From contig NZ_QUHB01000004.1 in NCBI RefSeq assembly GCF_003479405.1, forward strand, positions 62,001 to 126,000: a stretch of DNA of 64,000 bases, in the 5' to 3' direction. A program made the translations under genes and the position numbers. This document shows positions 39,475 to 48,821 of this stretch, in pieces. The notes beneath the pieces were generated by a model. It was not told the origin of the DNA and ran no database searches. It saw only the letters and a program-made list of their open reading frames with translations. This stretch comes from Eubacterium sp. AF16-48 (GTDB lineage: Bacteria; Bacillota; Clostridia; Lachnospirales; Lachnospiraceae). The first letter of the stretch is position 1. Every line of letters begins with the position of its first letter.

Positions 39475-41713
39475 CAAAAATATTTTCGATCTCACGGGAA
39501 GCCAGAAGGTCCTTGACATTCTGCGTTAAACCTGATGGGATTCCGCCCCATTTACGGAAGCGTTTCCAGATCTCCACGCTGAAACTTCCTGTCTGCCCTT
39601 TCAAAAGAAGATGGAATTCGTCGATATAGAACCAGGTTGTTTTATGTTTGGAGCGATTGGCCGTGACACGGTTCCACACCGCATCCTGCATGATCAAAAG
39701 CCCGATTTCCTTTAAGGCTTTTCCCAGTGACTTAAGCTGGAAACACAGTACCCGGTGTTGATCCATCTGGATATTGGAACGGTGGTTGAACACGTTAAGG
39801 GAACCATTGACATAGATTTCCAGTGCCGTTGCGATATTCTGTGCTTCCGGTTCAGACTGTTTCAAAAGCAGCTCGTAAAGATCGCCTAAGATCGGCATAT
39901 TTTCCGGGCATGGGTTCTGCAGGTATTCCCGGTACACCAGTCTGGTACAACGGTCGATGATCGTCCTTTCAATAGGGGAAAGCCCTTCTTTGCCGCCGAT
40001 GATAAGGTCGCACAGCGACAGGATAAAATCACTTTTCAAAGTAATTGGGTTTTCATCATCGGAATAGTCCAGATTGATGTCCATCGGGTTGATGTAGTTC
40101 GTGGAAGTAGGAGAAATATCAATGACCTGCCCCTGGGAACCGAACTGCTGTACCAGCGGCCCATACTCATTTTCCGGGTCAGCGATAATGATGTCGTCCT
40201 CCGTCAGAAGAAACACATTGACGATCTCACGCTTGGCAGAGAAAGATTTACCGCTTCCTGGGGTACCGAGAAACAGCCCATTGGGATTTTTCAGCGTTTT
40301 TCTGTTCGCCATGATCAGGTTATTGGAAAGGGCGTTCAGACCGTAATACAACGCCTCGCCCTCCTGGAACAATTCACAGGTGGTAAACGGTACAAAGATC
40401 GCTGTGCTGCTGGTCGTAAGCCCGCGCTCAATTTCAATCTGGTTCGTGCCAAGAGCAAGCGAGGACATAAGCCCCTGTTCCTGTTGGTAATCCAGCCGTT
40501 TTAAGGCACAGTTGTATTTCTGTGCCACACCCGAAGCGGCAAAAATATCATTAAACAGCTTCTGACGTTTGGCAGCGATATTTTCCACCAGTACCGTCAC
40601 AAGGAACATGCGCTCATTGCGGCTCTGTAAATCCTGCAAAAGATTTTTGGCTTCCTCTCCATAGGTGGCAAGGTCGGTGGGAATGATGTCCATATCATAC
40701 CCGGATCGGACCGCTTTCTTTTGTTCCTCAATGGTCATTTTCTGCAGGTCCGACATTTTGCGTTTGATGTTTCGGATCGCCTGCGCCTGGTCGATAGACT
40801 GGATATGCAGGTTGACGGTCACGGCGTCGTTTAAGTCAAGAAGATCCGCTAAAAGCCGGTCGGTAAGCTCCGGCGCCAAAATCTGCAAAAAGGAGACAGC
40901 ACCGGAATGGTCGCCTACCCGGAATGTCTTTCCATCCTTTGAAAAAGACAGCCCGGATGGGGAAATGAAGTCTTTGGTAGAAAGACCGGTCTTAGGCAGA
41001 TCCGACCACTGGAAATGAAATTTTTCCTGACCGTCCGGGTGAAGCTGGCTGTGAAGAAGTTCCAGACGTTCCAGTCCGTTTAAGGATCTTGCCTGGACTC
41101 CAAGGGTTTTGAAATTTGCCAGTACATCCGTTTCAATGCGTTCCAGACGCATTTTCGCAGTACGCAGGTCATCTGCCTCGATCCCAAAGGTAATGTATTT
41201 GCGTTTGGTGAGACCGTTATTTCCTTTCTGCAACTGGTTTTTTAACATATCCCCGTATTCCTTGCGGATTCCGTCATACTCGTCGCCGCGGGGAGGGATG
41301 TCAATGCTTCTGGTAAAATCCTGCATATTGGCCCGCTGGTTGATAAAGGTAAGCTGCACATGGATCGAGGCGTCGAAGTAATTTAAGAAATCGCAGTAAC
41401 CCTCGAAGATCTGTGCTTTATCATCTGCCTGTGCAAGCTGATAGTTAATATCAAAAAATTGCACCGTTTTGGTGTAAAGGGTATCGGTCAGCCGGCAGAT
41501 CCCATCCCGGTACATTTCACGGTAGGGAATGCTCTGCTGGACCGTCTGCGGGGCATCTGCTTTCAGCCCGGCAAAAAAACCGCCTTTTTTAGACGGCTTG
41601 GAACGGGCAGACTTAGTTTTGCCCTGCTTTGCATCGGCTCTAGTCTTTTTGGCCTGCCTGATGTTTTTTTGCAGACGCTTTTCCTGAGCTTCCTGCTGCT
41701 TGTTTTTTGGCAA
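39475..41713 (-). CDS. virB4: virB4-like conjugation ATPase, exon 1
   Basis: First 746 codons plus one base of an 824-aa VirB4/TraE ATPase powering the type IV secretion channel. A basic N-terminus and a CagE-TrbE-VirB-like domain precede Walker A FLGTPGSGKSFSAKRE (about residues 483-490), DIIIADPENEYGPLV, ISPTSTNYINPMDIN and Walker B-like TTWFYIDEFHLLL; exon 1 ends at SREIENIF. The start is TTG at 41713, with AAGGAGG 9 nt upstream. It overlaps prgI by 74 bp. The group II intron interrupts the gene after the Walker B region. Confidence 0.93.
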
Positions 41714-42047
41714 TCTTTGTAACCTCCTTCTTTGACATAGATTTATACAGGTTATCCGTCTTGTATGGACGGTCCTTCGGCCAGAGCTTATAACGGAGCC
41801 GGTTCTTCAAGATCTTTTCTGCCGGCTGCCCGTCACGCTCATACATGGCGAAGAAGAAAAAGGGCATCATCAGCCCGATCATCAAAAGTACAGCCGCCGA
41901 ATTGCCGATCGCCCCGCGGGTAAAGAAATACACCGGAAGGCCGACAAGCCCGGCAAGGCTGAAACAAATAAGCTGGCGCTTCGTCAGATTGAAGGCCAGC
42001 TTAGTCTTAACTTTGGTTAAATCCTTTGGTACAGGTACATAAGGCAT
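41640..42047 (-). CDS. prgI: PrgI-family (VirB3-like) transfer protein
   Basis: 135 aa. The N-terminal signature PYVPVPKDLTKVKTKLAFNLTKRQLICFSLAG is followed by two membrane helices (LVGLPVYFFTRGAIG; AAVLLMIGLMMPFFFFAMYERDG) and a basic cytoplasmic tail. This is PrgI, the VirB3-equivalent inner-membrane component that partners VirB4. GGGAGG lies 7 nt before the ATG. The long overlap with the VirB4 start indicates coupling. Confidence 0.92.
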   Translation of the reverse strand: MPYVPVPKDLTKVKTKLAFNLTKRQLICFSLAGLVGLPVYFFTRGAIGNSAAVLLMIGLMMPFFFFAMYERDGQPAEKILKNRLRYKLWPKDRPYKTDNLYKSMSKKEVTKIAKKQAAGSSGKASAKKHQAGQKD

Positions 42048-42083
42048 CTATACACCTCCCATCGTAATATAATTTCCGGCCCA

Positions 42084-42830
42084 TTACCGTGCACCGAAAT
42101 CGCGTACCGGTTTCTCCACAGCCGGACATTCCCGCACTTCCTGAGCCGCATTTTGCAGCCGTGCCAGGACAGAAACAGCCGGCTCTCTCTGACACAGGTA
42201 TTCCTGGCTGTCTCGGATTCCGGCAATATTTTCCCGAATATCCATATCCACGTCGAACACATCTGAAACCGGCATAAGCCAACGGTCTGCAAAGTATTTC
42301 AAAGGATTCTCAAGCGCCAGCACATCATCCAGCATTTCATCCCCGAACTCAAACTTTGTTGTCAGATAGGAATACGCCTCCTGCATGGCTGTAATTTCAG
42401 CAGCTTTTTCAATTAAGGATTCCTTATCTCTTGACATAAGGCTTTCCCTGTAAGCAAAGTAATTCTGTCCCAGCCGTTTCATCAGGAGCGTATATTTGTC
42501 CTGTGCGGAAGGTTCGCTTGTGAAATGTTCAAATTTTTGCGCTGCATCAATTTCTTTGAGAAGATCGCAGATCGGGAAACTGTGTTCATGGTTATTTTCT
42601 TCCCAACACCATCGGGCTACATCCAACGGGTCCTGAAAAGAAAGAAGCGCCTCTACTTCCGCCGGAGTAAATACATGCTCAACCTTCAGATAATAGTGGA
42701 GTTCCGAAAGTCCCTGTAACTCGTAAATACTGCCGATGTTCTGTGCATCCAGCATATCCGCATGAACCTTCAAACACTCGTCCAGCCGTTCCATAAGCAG
42801 CCGCTTTGCATCTTGTTCTATCAAAATCAC
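42084..42830 (-). CDS. DUF3848-like hypothetical protein (248 aa)
   Basis: Acidic helical protein: LMERLDECLKVHADMLDAQNIGSIYELQGLSELHYYLK, FTPAEVEALLSFQDPLDVARWCWEENNHEHSF, then DEMLDDVLALENPLKYFADRWLMPVSD. It resembles DUF3848/3849 proteins of gut ICEs and phages (from memory). The C-terminus has AVSVLARLQNAAQEVREC, another copy of the shared motif. GTG at 42830 overlaps the TGA of the methyltransferase gene. Function unknown. Confidence 0.68.
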   Translation of the reverse strand: MILIEQDAKRLLMERLDECLKVHADMLDAQNIGSIYELQGLSELHYYLKVEHVFTPAEVEALLSFQDPLDVARWCWEENNHEHSFPICDLLKEIDAAQKFEHFTSEPSAQDKYTLLMKRLGQNYFAYRESLMSRDKESLIEKAAEITAMQEAYSYLTTKFEFGDEMLDDVLALENPLKYFADRWLMPVSDVFDVDMDIRENIAGIRDSQEYLCQREPAVSVLARLQNAAQEVRECPAVEKPVRDFGAR

Positions 42831-43384
42831 CCCTTTCGCTCCGGCATAGTCAGCGTACAGTTCACTTCATTGCCCCATACATCCCAGCCGGGTGTCTTTT
42901 GTCTTGCAAACAGTTCCACTCTGGGCTGATCGCCCATGAGTTTTACGATCTTATCCCGCACCTCGTCCGGTTTCTTGCTGTGCTGCTCAATATGGGAGAT
43001 CACAAACTGATGGATTCCCGCACATTGGCGTTTCGGACGGCCTCTGGTTGCCAGCAGGCAGACCTCCGCGTTTGAGCGGGTCCAAAAGCCCATGCCATAA
43101 AACCAGCTATCCGCTTTCCGGTTCTGTTTGAGCCATAGAAAAGCCAGCGTTTTATATTTGAATCCCCAGGCATCGATCACCCGGAAGGCTTCATTGAGCT
43201 GCGGGAAGGTTGCCCACAGAAAGAGGGCGCTGTCTTTTGCGGCAAGTTCCGATACCGGCAGGGCACAGATTTCTTCAATGCTCATTGTGGGGTAATGGTT
43301 TTCCGCAACGCCGCTTCCATGTTTCCTGTCATAGCGCCAGGGCGGATCGGCATAGATAATGCCGTACTGTTTCGTTTCCGGCAT
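42827..43384 (-). CDS. MT-A70 family adenine methyltransferase
   Basis: 185-aa N6-adenine methyltransferase. The catalytic motif is YADPPWRYDR near the N-terminus; further family marks are ALFLWATFPQLNEAFRVIDAWGFKYKT, FLWLKQNRKADSW, EVCLLATRGRPKRQ, SKKPDEVRDKI and ELFARQKTPGWDVWGNE. Solitary MT-A70 enzymes in ICEs and phages probably mark element DNA against host restriction. It is coupled by overlap to the genes on both sides. Confidence 0.92.
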   Translation of the reverse strand: MPETKQYGIIYADPPWRYDRKHGSGVAENHYPTMSIEEICALPVSELAAKDSALFLWATFPQLNEAFRVIDAWGFKYKTLAFLWLKQNRKADSWFYGMGFWTRSNAEVCLLATRGRPKRQCAGIHQFVISHIEQHSKKPDEVRDKIVKLMGDQPRVELFARQKTPGWDVWGNEVNCTLTMPERKG

Positions 43385-43836
43385 TAGCGAGCCTGCTCAT
43401 TCTTAGATGTGGCCGGTTTGGCCGGCTGTTCTTTGACCTTACCGGCATTTTCTTTCAATGCACCGGTCAGGGAAGGTTTTTCCGCTGCTCCCTTTGTCGC
43501 TTCAAGAGTTGCCTGCAAATTTTCAATAGCCTGCCCGTACCCATCGATTAAGGCATCGTTGAGCTGCTTGCGGAACTCTGCCGTAACCGGCCAGCAGACA
43601 TCTTTCCAGTTGCCTCCCTTATCCTGGGTTGCGGGCATATTGACATACAGCCCCTTTTCACTGGAACAGATACGGAAGCCGTCAATCTTAAAGCATCCGC
43701 CAATCGTAACATTGGCAAACGCCAGCAGGTTTCCCATTGGGGCGATCGGACGCACGCGGACATCCAGCTTCATGCCGTTTGCCATTTCCGGCGTCTGTGT
43801 CTCCGGCGCCATTTTTTCTGTATTGGTTTTACTCAT
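43384..43836 (-). CDS. SpoVG-domain protein
   Basis: 150 aa. The central SpoVG-like domain is MKLDVRVRPIAPMGNLLAFANVTIGGCFKIDGFRICSSEKGLYVNMPATQDKGG, followed by a helical segment (EFRKQLNDALIDGYGQAIENLQATLE) and a flexible tail with KPSLTGALKENAGK. SpoVG is a small nucleic-acid-binding regulator; ICE-borne forms are common. AAGGAGG before the ATG at 43836. Probably regulates or protects transferred DNA or RNA (inference). Confidence 0.85.
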   Translation of the reverse strand: MSKTNTEKMAPETQTPEMANGMKLDVRVRPIAPMGNLLAFANVTIGGCFKIDGFRICSSEKGLYVNMPATQDKGGNWKDVCWPVTAEFRKQLNDALIDGYGQAIENLQATLEATKGAAEKPSLTGALKENAGKVKEQPAKPATSKNEQAR

Positions 43837-43874
43837 ATATAAAATCCTCCTTTTTAGAATTGGTTTTGTTCATG

Positions 43875-44738
43875 CTATCTTGCATTAAATATGGATTTGG
43901 ATAACGAACCTGTCTTAAACAGGGCAAAAGCCAGCAGTACCGTATAACCCGCCGTTCCCCAGATCGCGCCGTGCACGTCGCCGGACGATGGGATAGACTG
44001 GACCAGCACTGCATAAATGGCAACACAGATCAGGATCAAAAAACCCTGAAAACCCAGGGCAAAAAGGGAACGCAGATACCCGGTTCCCATTTGTCCCCAT
44101 TCCCGGTTTGCCATTGTGGAAAACGGGATCGGTGCAAGGCTCACGGTTAAATAAATCTCGATCATACGGCCATATACAATGACAAAGATCACGATGGACA
44201 GTACCCACATACACAGATTGATGATGTTGGTTTCCAGCCACAGTCCAATCAGTTCCCACATTCCCATTGCTTCAAGCTGGGTTTTCAGATCAGACAACGC
44301 CGCCTGCACATCCAGGTTCCCGTTTATGACACCGGCACTTTGCGACACCACATTTTGGGCCACATCAAAGACCGCCATCACAATCGTAAAACAGTTGGTG
44401 AGCAGGTAAGTGGCAACAAAAGTCTTGAAAATCCACTTGAAGATGTTGAATGTATCGAATTCGTGCATGTTGTTCTTTTCGAGAATCATCTGGATCAGTT
44501 CATACACCAGAACAAAGGTCAGGATCATGCCCGCAATGGGAATGACGACGGTTTCTGAAAGATTCTGGATCATGGAAAACACGCCGCCATTCCAGCCCTG
44601 CGGGGTCTGTCCTACCTGATTTGCCACATCCGCAACCTGATTGTTGACGGAGTTGAAAATACTGGTGTACTGTCCGGTGATCGCATCGATCAGGCCCTCT
44701 TTAATCCAGTCTGTTATCCATTCAAACAGACTGCCCAT
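43875..44738 (-). CDS. VirB6/TrbL-like conjugation membrane protein
   Basis: 287-aa polytopic membrane protein with at least five spans (VVIPIAGMILTFVLVYELIQMIL; FVATYLLTNCFTIVMAVFDVA; INLCMWVLSIVIFVIVYG; LFALGFQGFLILICVAIYAVLV; TAGYTVLLAFALF). The segment IEIYLTVSLAPIPFSTMANREW is characteristic of this VirB6-like family. It would form the inner-membrane channel with VirB4 and PrgI. It lies just downstream of Maff2. Confidence 0.9.
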   Translation of the reverse strand: MGSLFEWITDWIKEGLIDAITGQYTSIFNSVNNQVADVANQVGQTPQGWNGGVFSMIQNLSETVVIPIAGMILTFVLVYELIQMILEKNNMHEFDTFNIFKWIFKTFVATYLLTNCFTIVMAVFDVAQNVVSQSAGVINGNLDVQAALSDLKTQLEAMGMWELIGLWLETNIINLCMWVLSIVIFVIVYGRMIEIYLTVSLAPIPFSTMANREWGQMGTGYLRSLFALGFQGFLILICVAIYAVLVQSIPSSGDVHGAIWGTAGYTVLLAFALFKTGSLSKSIFNAR

Positions 44739-44748
44739 AAGTCAGCCC

Positions 44749-44964
44749 TTAACCGAACAGGCCGGAAAGCAGCGGGATCAGCGTTGCACCAACCAGAGCG
44801 ATACCTCCGCCTGCCATAAGCTGCTTGATCCCCTGGGATTTTGCACCTGGGTTATCATTTCCGTAACCTTCGAGAAGGTTTACAACACCCCATGCGCCCA
44901 GACCTGCGCCCAGGGCGATCACAAGGATCTTCAAAGTATCAATCGCGCTTGCAAAAAATGCCAT
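44749..44964 (-). CDS. Maff2-family mobile-element membrane protein
   Basis: 71 aa: FFASAIDTLKILVIALGAGLGAWGVVNLLEGYGNDNPGAKSQGIKQLMAGGGIALVGATLIPLLSGLFG. Two hydrophobic helices separated by a polar loop give a VirB2/pilin-like size and topology. The family is named Maff2 in CTn elements. AAAGGAGG before the ATG. It may be the pilin-like subunit of the transfer apparatus (inference from order and topology). Confidence 0.9.
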   Translation of the reverse strand: MAFFASAIDTLKILVIALGAGLGAWGVVNLLEGYGNDNPGAKSQGIKQLMAGGGIALVGATLIPLLSGLFG

Positions 44965-45032
44965 AATGTTCCTCCTTTAATTTCAGAAATTTTAATTTGT
45001 GATATGGCCATATCAGGCCGGAAACAAAAAAA

Positions 45033-45080
45033 GCCGCCGCACTGTTTTTAGAAAAAATCTGTTTCAAACAGCACGGCGGC
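45033..45080 (-). terminator. Large intrinsic terminator between virD4 and Maff2
   Basis: About 15-bp arms (GCCGCCGCACTGTTT and an imperfect partner) and, on the minus strand, a TTTTTTT tract directly after the stem. Confidence 0.75.
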
Positions 45081-45169
45081 ATGGGGCAGGAAAAATCCTG
45101 CGGTTATTTACTTTTCAGGGAGAATCACGAATCCTCAAAAAATCCTCCTTTCATCGTGACAAAAACAAA

Positions 45170-45198
45170 GCCTGCCAGGGCGTCATGCTTTGACAGGC
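45170..45198 (-). terminator. Intrinsic terminator just after virD4
   Basis: GCCTGCCA/TGACAGGC arms (one mismatch) followed on the minus strand by TTTGTTTTT, 10 bp after the virD4 stop. Two terminators in series separate coupling-protein and channel operons. Confidence 0.65.
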
Positions 45199-45208
45199 AG
45201 GAACAACT

Positions 45209-47053
45209 TTATAAAGTCTGGGAAGCCAGATCTTCGGCTGTGACTTCATAATTGCGGTATCGTTCACCGGGACGCATCGGCATCCGGGTAGAAAGAAACT
45301 TTTCGATATTAAAAGCGTTCTTCTCATTAAAATCGGAAAGCAGTTTGTAATTTGGGTGTTTGGTTATATCGTATTTCCGGGAGAGGAACGGCCGCACACC
45401 CCTGATCTGCAACAGACATTTACCCCCGTCCATGACTGCCAGTTCATCCACCGACATCAGATCCTTTCCCAGCTTTTGAAAATTTTGTCCGTGGGATTCC
45501 TGATTGCCCTTTGTGACACTGGTGTTATACAGGTCGATGGTCTCTTTCCCCAATAGGGAGTTCCAGCTTTTTAAGGTGGTTTCTTCTTTGCCTCCTAAGA
45601 AAAGGGAGGCGTCACAGTTACCGATGATGGTGTCCATGTTGTCTTTATACAGGGCTTTGAGCTGGCTTTGCGCCTGCAGCACCAGGCAGGCAGAGATCTC
45701 ACGGCTTCGGATGGTCGCCATAAGACGCTCCAGGTTCGGGATCTGCCCGATATTTGCCGCCTCGTCGATCAGGCAGCGCACATGGATGGGAAGCCTTCCA
45801 CCATATACATCATCCGCCCGCTCACACAAGCGGTTAAACAAAATGGAATAGATCAGACTGATCAAAAATGCAAAGGTCCCGTCCGTATCACTCATAATAA
45901 GGAAAAGAGCAGTCCGTTCATCTCCCAGCATATCCAGATCCAGTTCGTCATACATGGTAATTTCCCTGACTTCTTTAATGTCAAAAGGAGCCAGTCTGGA
46001 AGCACAGGAAATAAGGATCGACTTGGCTGTTTTTCCGGCAGCGAGCTTATATTTCTTATATTGACGCAGGGCAAAATGATCCGGGTCTTTCTGTTCCAGC
46101 GCGTCAAAGAGAAGGTCAACGGCATTTTTGAACGACTCATCATCCTCACGGACTTCCATTGCGTTCAGCATTTCTACCAGTGTGGCAAAATTCTGTTCGT
46201 TTGCCGGAGCCTCATAATAGATATATCCGATCAGTGCCGTATAGAGCAGGGTTTCTGCCTTGACCCAGAAATCGTCTCCGGCTTTTCCTTCGCCTTTGGT
46301 ATTGGCGATTAGGGTAGTGACGATCTTCAGAATATCTTTCTCGGAATGAATGTAGGCGAACGGGTTAAAGTGCATACTTTTCTGGAAATTGATCGTATTG
46401 AATACCCGTATTTTATAGGACTCATAGATGATCTTTCCTTTTTCATTACGCACAGGCTTTCCGTCCTTGTCCAGCTTTGGTGTGCCTCGCTGCAACATCT
46501 TTCCGCATTCCACAAGGACTGTACCTTTCGGATCGGTGACGACGTAGGAACTGTGCATTTGCATCAGATTGGGCTTGATGAAAAAGCGCGTTTTTCCCGA
46601 ACCTGATCCTCCGACTACCAGTACATTTTTATTTCTTGCATTGGCCGGATTTTTGGGCCTTCCGTTTAACATCAGTCCTTCACTTTGGGTAAGAATGATA
46701 TTGTTTTCCGGATTTGGGTCCATAAACGGGGCAATATCGGCTTTATTTCCCCATCTTGCAGAACCATATTCCACATTTTTGCGGTATTTCTTAGCGTCTT
46801 TCCCTCTAAGATAGACTGCCAGCCGCATAATGGCTGCACCGCAGAAACCGATCAGCCAGTCCATTGCCGCACCCGGCCACATACTCTGAAACGCAAGGGC
46901 AAAGCCTTCGGACAGTCCTAACAGCTTTTGGGAAGCGTCTGCTCCGGGAGCCAGCCGCACCGCTTCGCCCAGCTTGGCAAATACCAGAAGGAACAGAACA
47001 TAAGGCAGATGGAGAATGACCTGTTTTTTCAATGTTTCTGCATCAATCTTCAT
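45209..47053 (-). CDS. virD4: VirD4/TraG-type coupling protein
   Basis: 614-aa conjugative coupling ATPase that links the relaxosome to the channel. N-terminal membrane spans (VILHLPYVLFLLVFAKLG; MDWLIGFCGAAIMRLAVYL) precede Walker A NVLVVGGSGSGKTRFFIKPN (about residue 145), YVVTDPKGTVLVECG, Walker B-like VRCLIDEAANIGQIPNLE, and ICE-typical ISACLVLQAQSQLKALY and GNCDASLFLGGKEETT. GGAGG 9 nt before the ATG; overlaps pcfB by 4 bp. Confidence 0.95.
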   Translation of the reverse strand: MKIDAETLKKQVILHLPYVLFLLVFAKLGEAVRLAPGADASQKLLGLSEGFALAFQSMWPGAAMDWLIGFCGAAIMRLAVYLRGKDAKKYRKNVEYGSARWGNKADIAPFMDPNPENNIILTQSEGLMLNGRPKNPANARNKNVLVVGGSGSGKTRFFIKPNLMQMHSSYVVTDPKGTVLVECGKMLQRGTPKLDKDGKPVRNEKGKIIYESYKIRVFNTINFQKSMHFNPFAYIHSEKDILKIVTTLIANTKGEGKAGDDFWVKAETLLYTALIGYIYYEAPANEQNFATLVEMLNAMEVREDDESFKNAVDLLFDALEQKDPDHFALRQYKKYKLAAGKTAKSILISCASRLAPFDIKEVREITMYDELDLDMLGDERTALFLIMSDTDGTFAFLISLIYSILFNRLCERADDVYGGRLPIHVRCLIDEAANIGQIPNLERLMATIRSREISACLVLQAQSQLKALYKDNMDTIIGNCDASLFLGGKEETTLKSWNSLLGKETIDLYNTSVTKGNQESHGQNFQKLGKDLMSVDELAVMDGGKCLLQIRGVRPFLSRKYDITKHPNYKLLSDFNEKNAFNIEKFLSTRMPMRPGERYRNYEVTAEDLASQTL

Positions 47054-47520
47054 CGTTCCGGTCCTCCGTGTTCTTTGTTCTTTACACGGTCACGGCCAAG
47101 CGACTGTGCCAGTTCTTTGAACTTATGAAGCTGTATAAGCAGCGACGGTCTGGTGCTGCGTGTAAGGTCTTTCTTTGTATATTCCTTAAAAGCTGCCGTC
47201 AGTGCATCCGCCTGGTTTGCCTTGAAATATACCGTCCATTTTGGGGGATCGGTCCCAAGTTCCTTTTCTATATGGTAGCGTACCTGATGTTTTCTGGCAT
47301 ACCGTTCAAAAGAGCGGATTCGCCCTGAAACTTCAATGGTATTGGCTCCGGGGTCTTTATAAGTCAGCCGCTTCATGCTGTTGCGCCCGACTTTTGGCAT
47401 TGTGCGTTCCTGTTCCATCTTTTGGAGTACCGCAGCAATAGCCGCACGCAGTACCCGCCCTGACAGTTTTGCTGCCTGTATAGAAACAGAAACCGTTCGT
47501 TGTTCGAGTTCTTCCTGCAA
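47050..47520 (-). CDS. pcfB: PcfB-family (DUF3801) coupling accessory protein
   Basis: 156 aa: EELEQRTVSVSIQAAKLSGRVLRAAIAAVLQKM, then GRIRSFERYARKHQVRYHIEK, WTVYFKANQADALTAAFKEYTKK and RPSLLIQLHKFKELAQSLGR. This is the PcfB/DUF3801 family that helps the VirD4 protein (PcfC) recognise substrates. TTG at 47520 (6 nt after GGAGG) is preferred to the ATG at 47526 that touches it, and agrees with the family N-terminus EExxQRTV. Confidence 0.88.
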   Translation of the reverse strand: MQEELEQRTVSVSIQAAKLSGRVLRAAIAAVLQKMEQERTMPKVGRNSMKRLTYKDPGANTIEVSGRIRSFERYARKHQVRYHIEKELGTDPPKWTVYFKANQADALTAAFKEYTKKDLTRSTRPSLLIQLHKFKELAQSLGRDRVKNKEHGGPER

Positions 47521-47571
47521 GAGCATCCTCCTTTCTGATAAAATCGGTATTTATAATATGGAAATAACTTT

Positions 47572-48387
47572 TTACCGGCTTTCCCCAAGAACCTGCTGTC
47601 GGGAAGCGTGTTCAAAGGCTTTTGCTGCCTGATCGACCTGAATTTTAGCATGTTTCAAAAGCGTCTTGATGATCGTAGCCGGGCGTTCCTGTTCCTCCAG
47701 ATGATCGACCATCCCTTTGCACTCATCCGGGAGGTATGCCGCCATATCTTTCAACACATCGGAAAAGTTACCCATAAAGCCCCAGCAGCTATCCGACAGC
47801 TCCCCGTTTTTATAAAGCTCAAACCCATAACATTCGCCACGCAGATAGGAATCATAAGCGGCGACTTCGCTGCGCATCAGTGCGTCCGCTTTCTGCCGGA
47901 TGGCGCCGGTCATCTTGTCAGCGTCAAATTCCTTTAGGGCATCTTCTTTGGAAACATAGATCCAGCCGACCTGTCCGCTGTCCCATTCTGCATGAGGAGC
48001 CCTGCCTGAGAAACTTTCTGTACTCATGGCAAGACCTGAGTGGTCGTAGAGATAGAGGGGGAGCATCAGATACTTTTCCGAAATTACTTTCTGCATTGCT
48101 TCATCGATCGCCCGTTCCTCTGTCTTTGGTCCATGCCGGAAACGGCTGCTTACAATGTTTACCATCCGTTCATAGCGTTTCATGCCGGCTTCATCATGTC
48201 CTACGGTATCTAAATACATTTCCCGCAGGAAGTCATCTTTGTCCATATGGTTGTGATGGTCGCCCAGCGCATAGCGGGGATGAAAGCATACCATCGTCCC
48301 AAAATGTTCATCTACCTCACGGGGAGAGATCAGAATATCGTCCGGCTGCACCATAAGGGCATAAGGTTCATTTACTGCCATTAACAT
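47572..48387 (-). CDS. ICE/phage-type hypothetical protein (271 aa)
   Basis: A conserved central region (LMLPLYLYDHSGLAMSTESFSGR...EWDSGQVGWIYVSKEDALKEF) is familiar from many gut phages and ICEs without known function. It begins VNEPYALMVQPDDILISPREVDEHFGTMVCFHPRYALGDHHN and later has SYLRGECYGFELYKNGELSDSCWGFMG. GGAGCC-type ribosome site before ATG 48387. First of the polyvalent/accessory genes read toward pcfB. Confidence 0.72.
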   Translation of the reverse strand: MLMAVNEPYALMVQPDDILISPREVDEHFGTMVCFHPRYALGDHHNHMDKDDFLREMYLDTVGHDEAGMKRYERMVNIVSSRFRHGPKTEERAIDEAMQKVISEKYLMLPLYLYDHSGLAMSTESFSGRAPHAEWDSGQVGWIYVSKEDALKEFDADKMTGAIRQKADALMRSEVAAYDSYLRGECYGFELYKNGELSDSCWGFMGNFSDVLKDMAAYLPDECKGMVDHLEEQERPATIIKTLLKHAKIQVDQAAKAFEHASRQQVLGESR

Positions 48388-48404
48388 AATTGGCTCCTTT
48401 CTTT

Positions 48405-48821
48405 CTACAAATCCGGGCCGGAATGGTGCATCATCGGTTTTTCCCGGTGCTCATTGGTTGCAGGCTGCTTGACTGCAATGATCTCGCCGGCAAGCCTTGC
48501 AAATTTTTCAGGGTACTTAAACTGCTCCCCATATTTCTCCATCAGATCCGGGGAAAGGTCTGTAAAATTTTCCTCGCCAAGACCAACGATCAGAAAATTC
48601 CCGGACACAATATCATAGATGTGGCCGTCATCGTCAAAGAGAGCTCGGTTCAAAGGCAGCCCCATCAGCTTGCCTTCTTCATTGCAGATCAGAGCCACCG
48701 GGTCCTCATACGGATAGACCGCCTGAATATCTCCGCCCACTGCCGCCTGCAAGGATTTCAGACCACTTTCGATCTCCGCAGCATAAGGGGACTTGCCCGG
48801 CTCTACCATTAACACTTTCAT
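48405..48821 (-). CDS. DUF3846-family protein
   Basis: 138 aa: MKVLMVEPGKSPYAAEI, LKSLQAAVGGDIQAVYPYEDPVALICNEEGKLMGLPLNRALFD, IYDIVSGNFLIVGLGEENFTDLSPDLMEKY. This is the DUF3846 pattern (VxP...IQxxVGGxIE...NDEGKxxGLPxNR...GTFxV), frequent in phages and ICEs; function unknown. It overlaps the next gene upstream by 4 bp. Confidence 0.87.
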   Translation of the reverse strand: MKVLMVEPGKSPYAAEIESGLKSLQAAVGGDIQAVYPYEDPVALICNEEGKLMGLPLNRALFDDDGHIYDIVSGNFLIVGLGEENFTDLSPDLMEKYGEQFKYPEKFARLAGEIIAVKQPATNEHREKPMMHHSGPDL

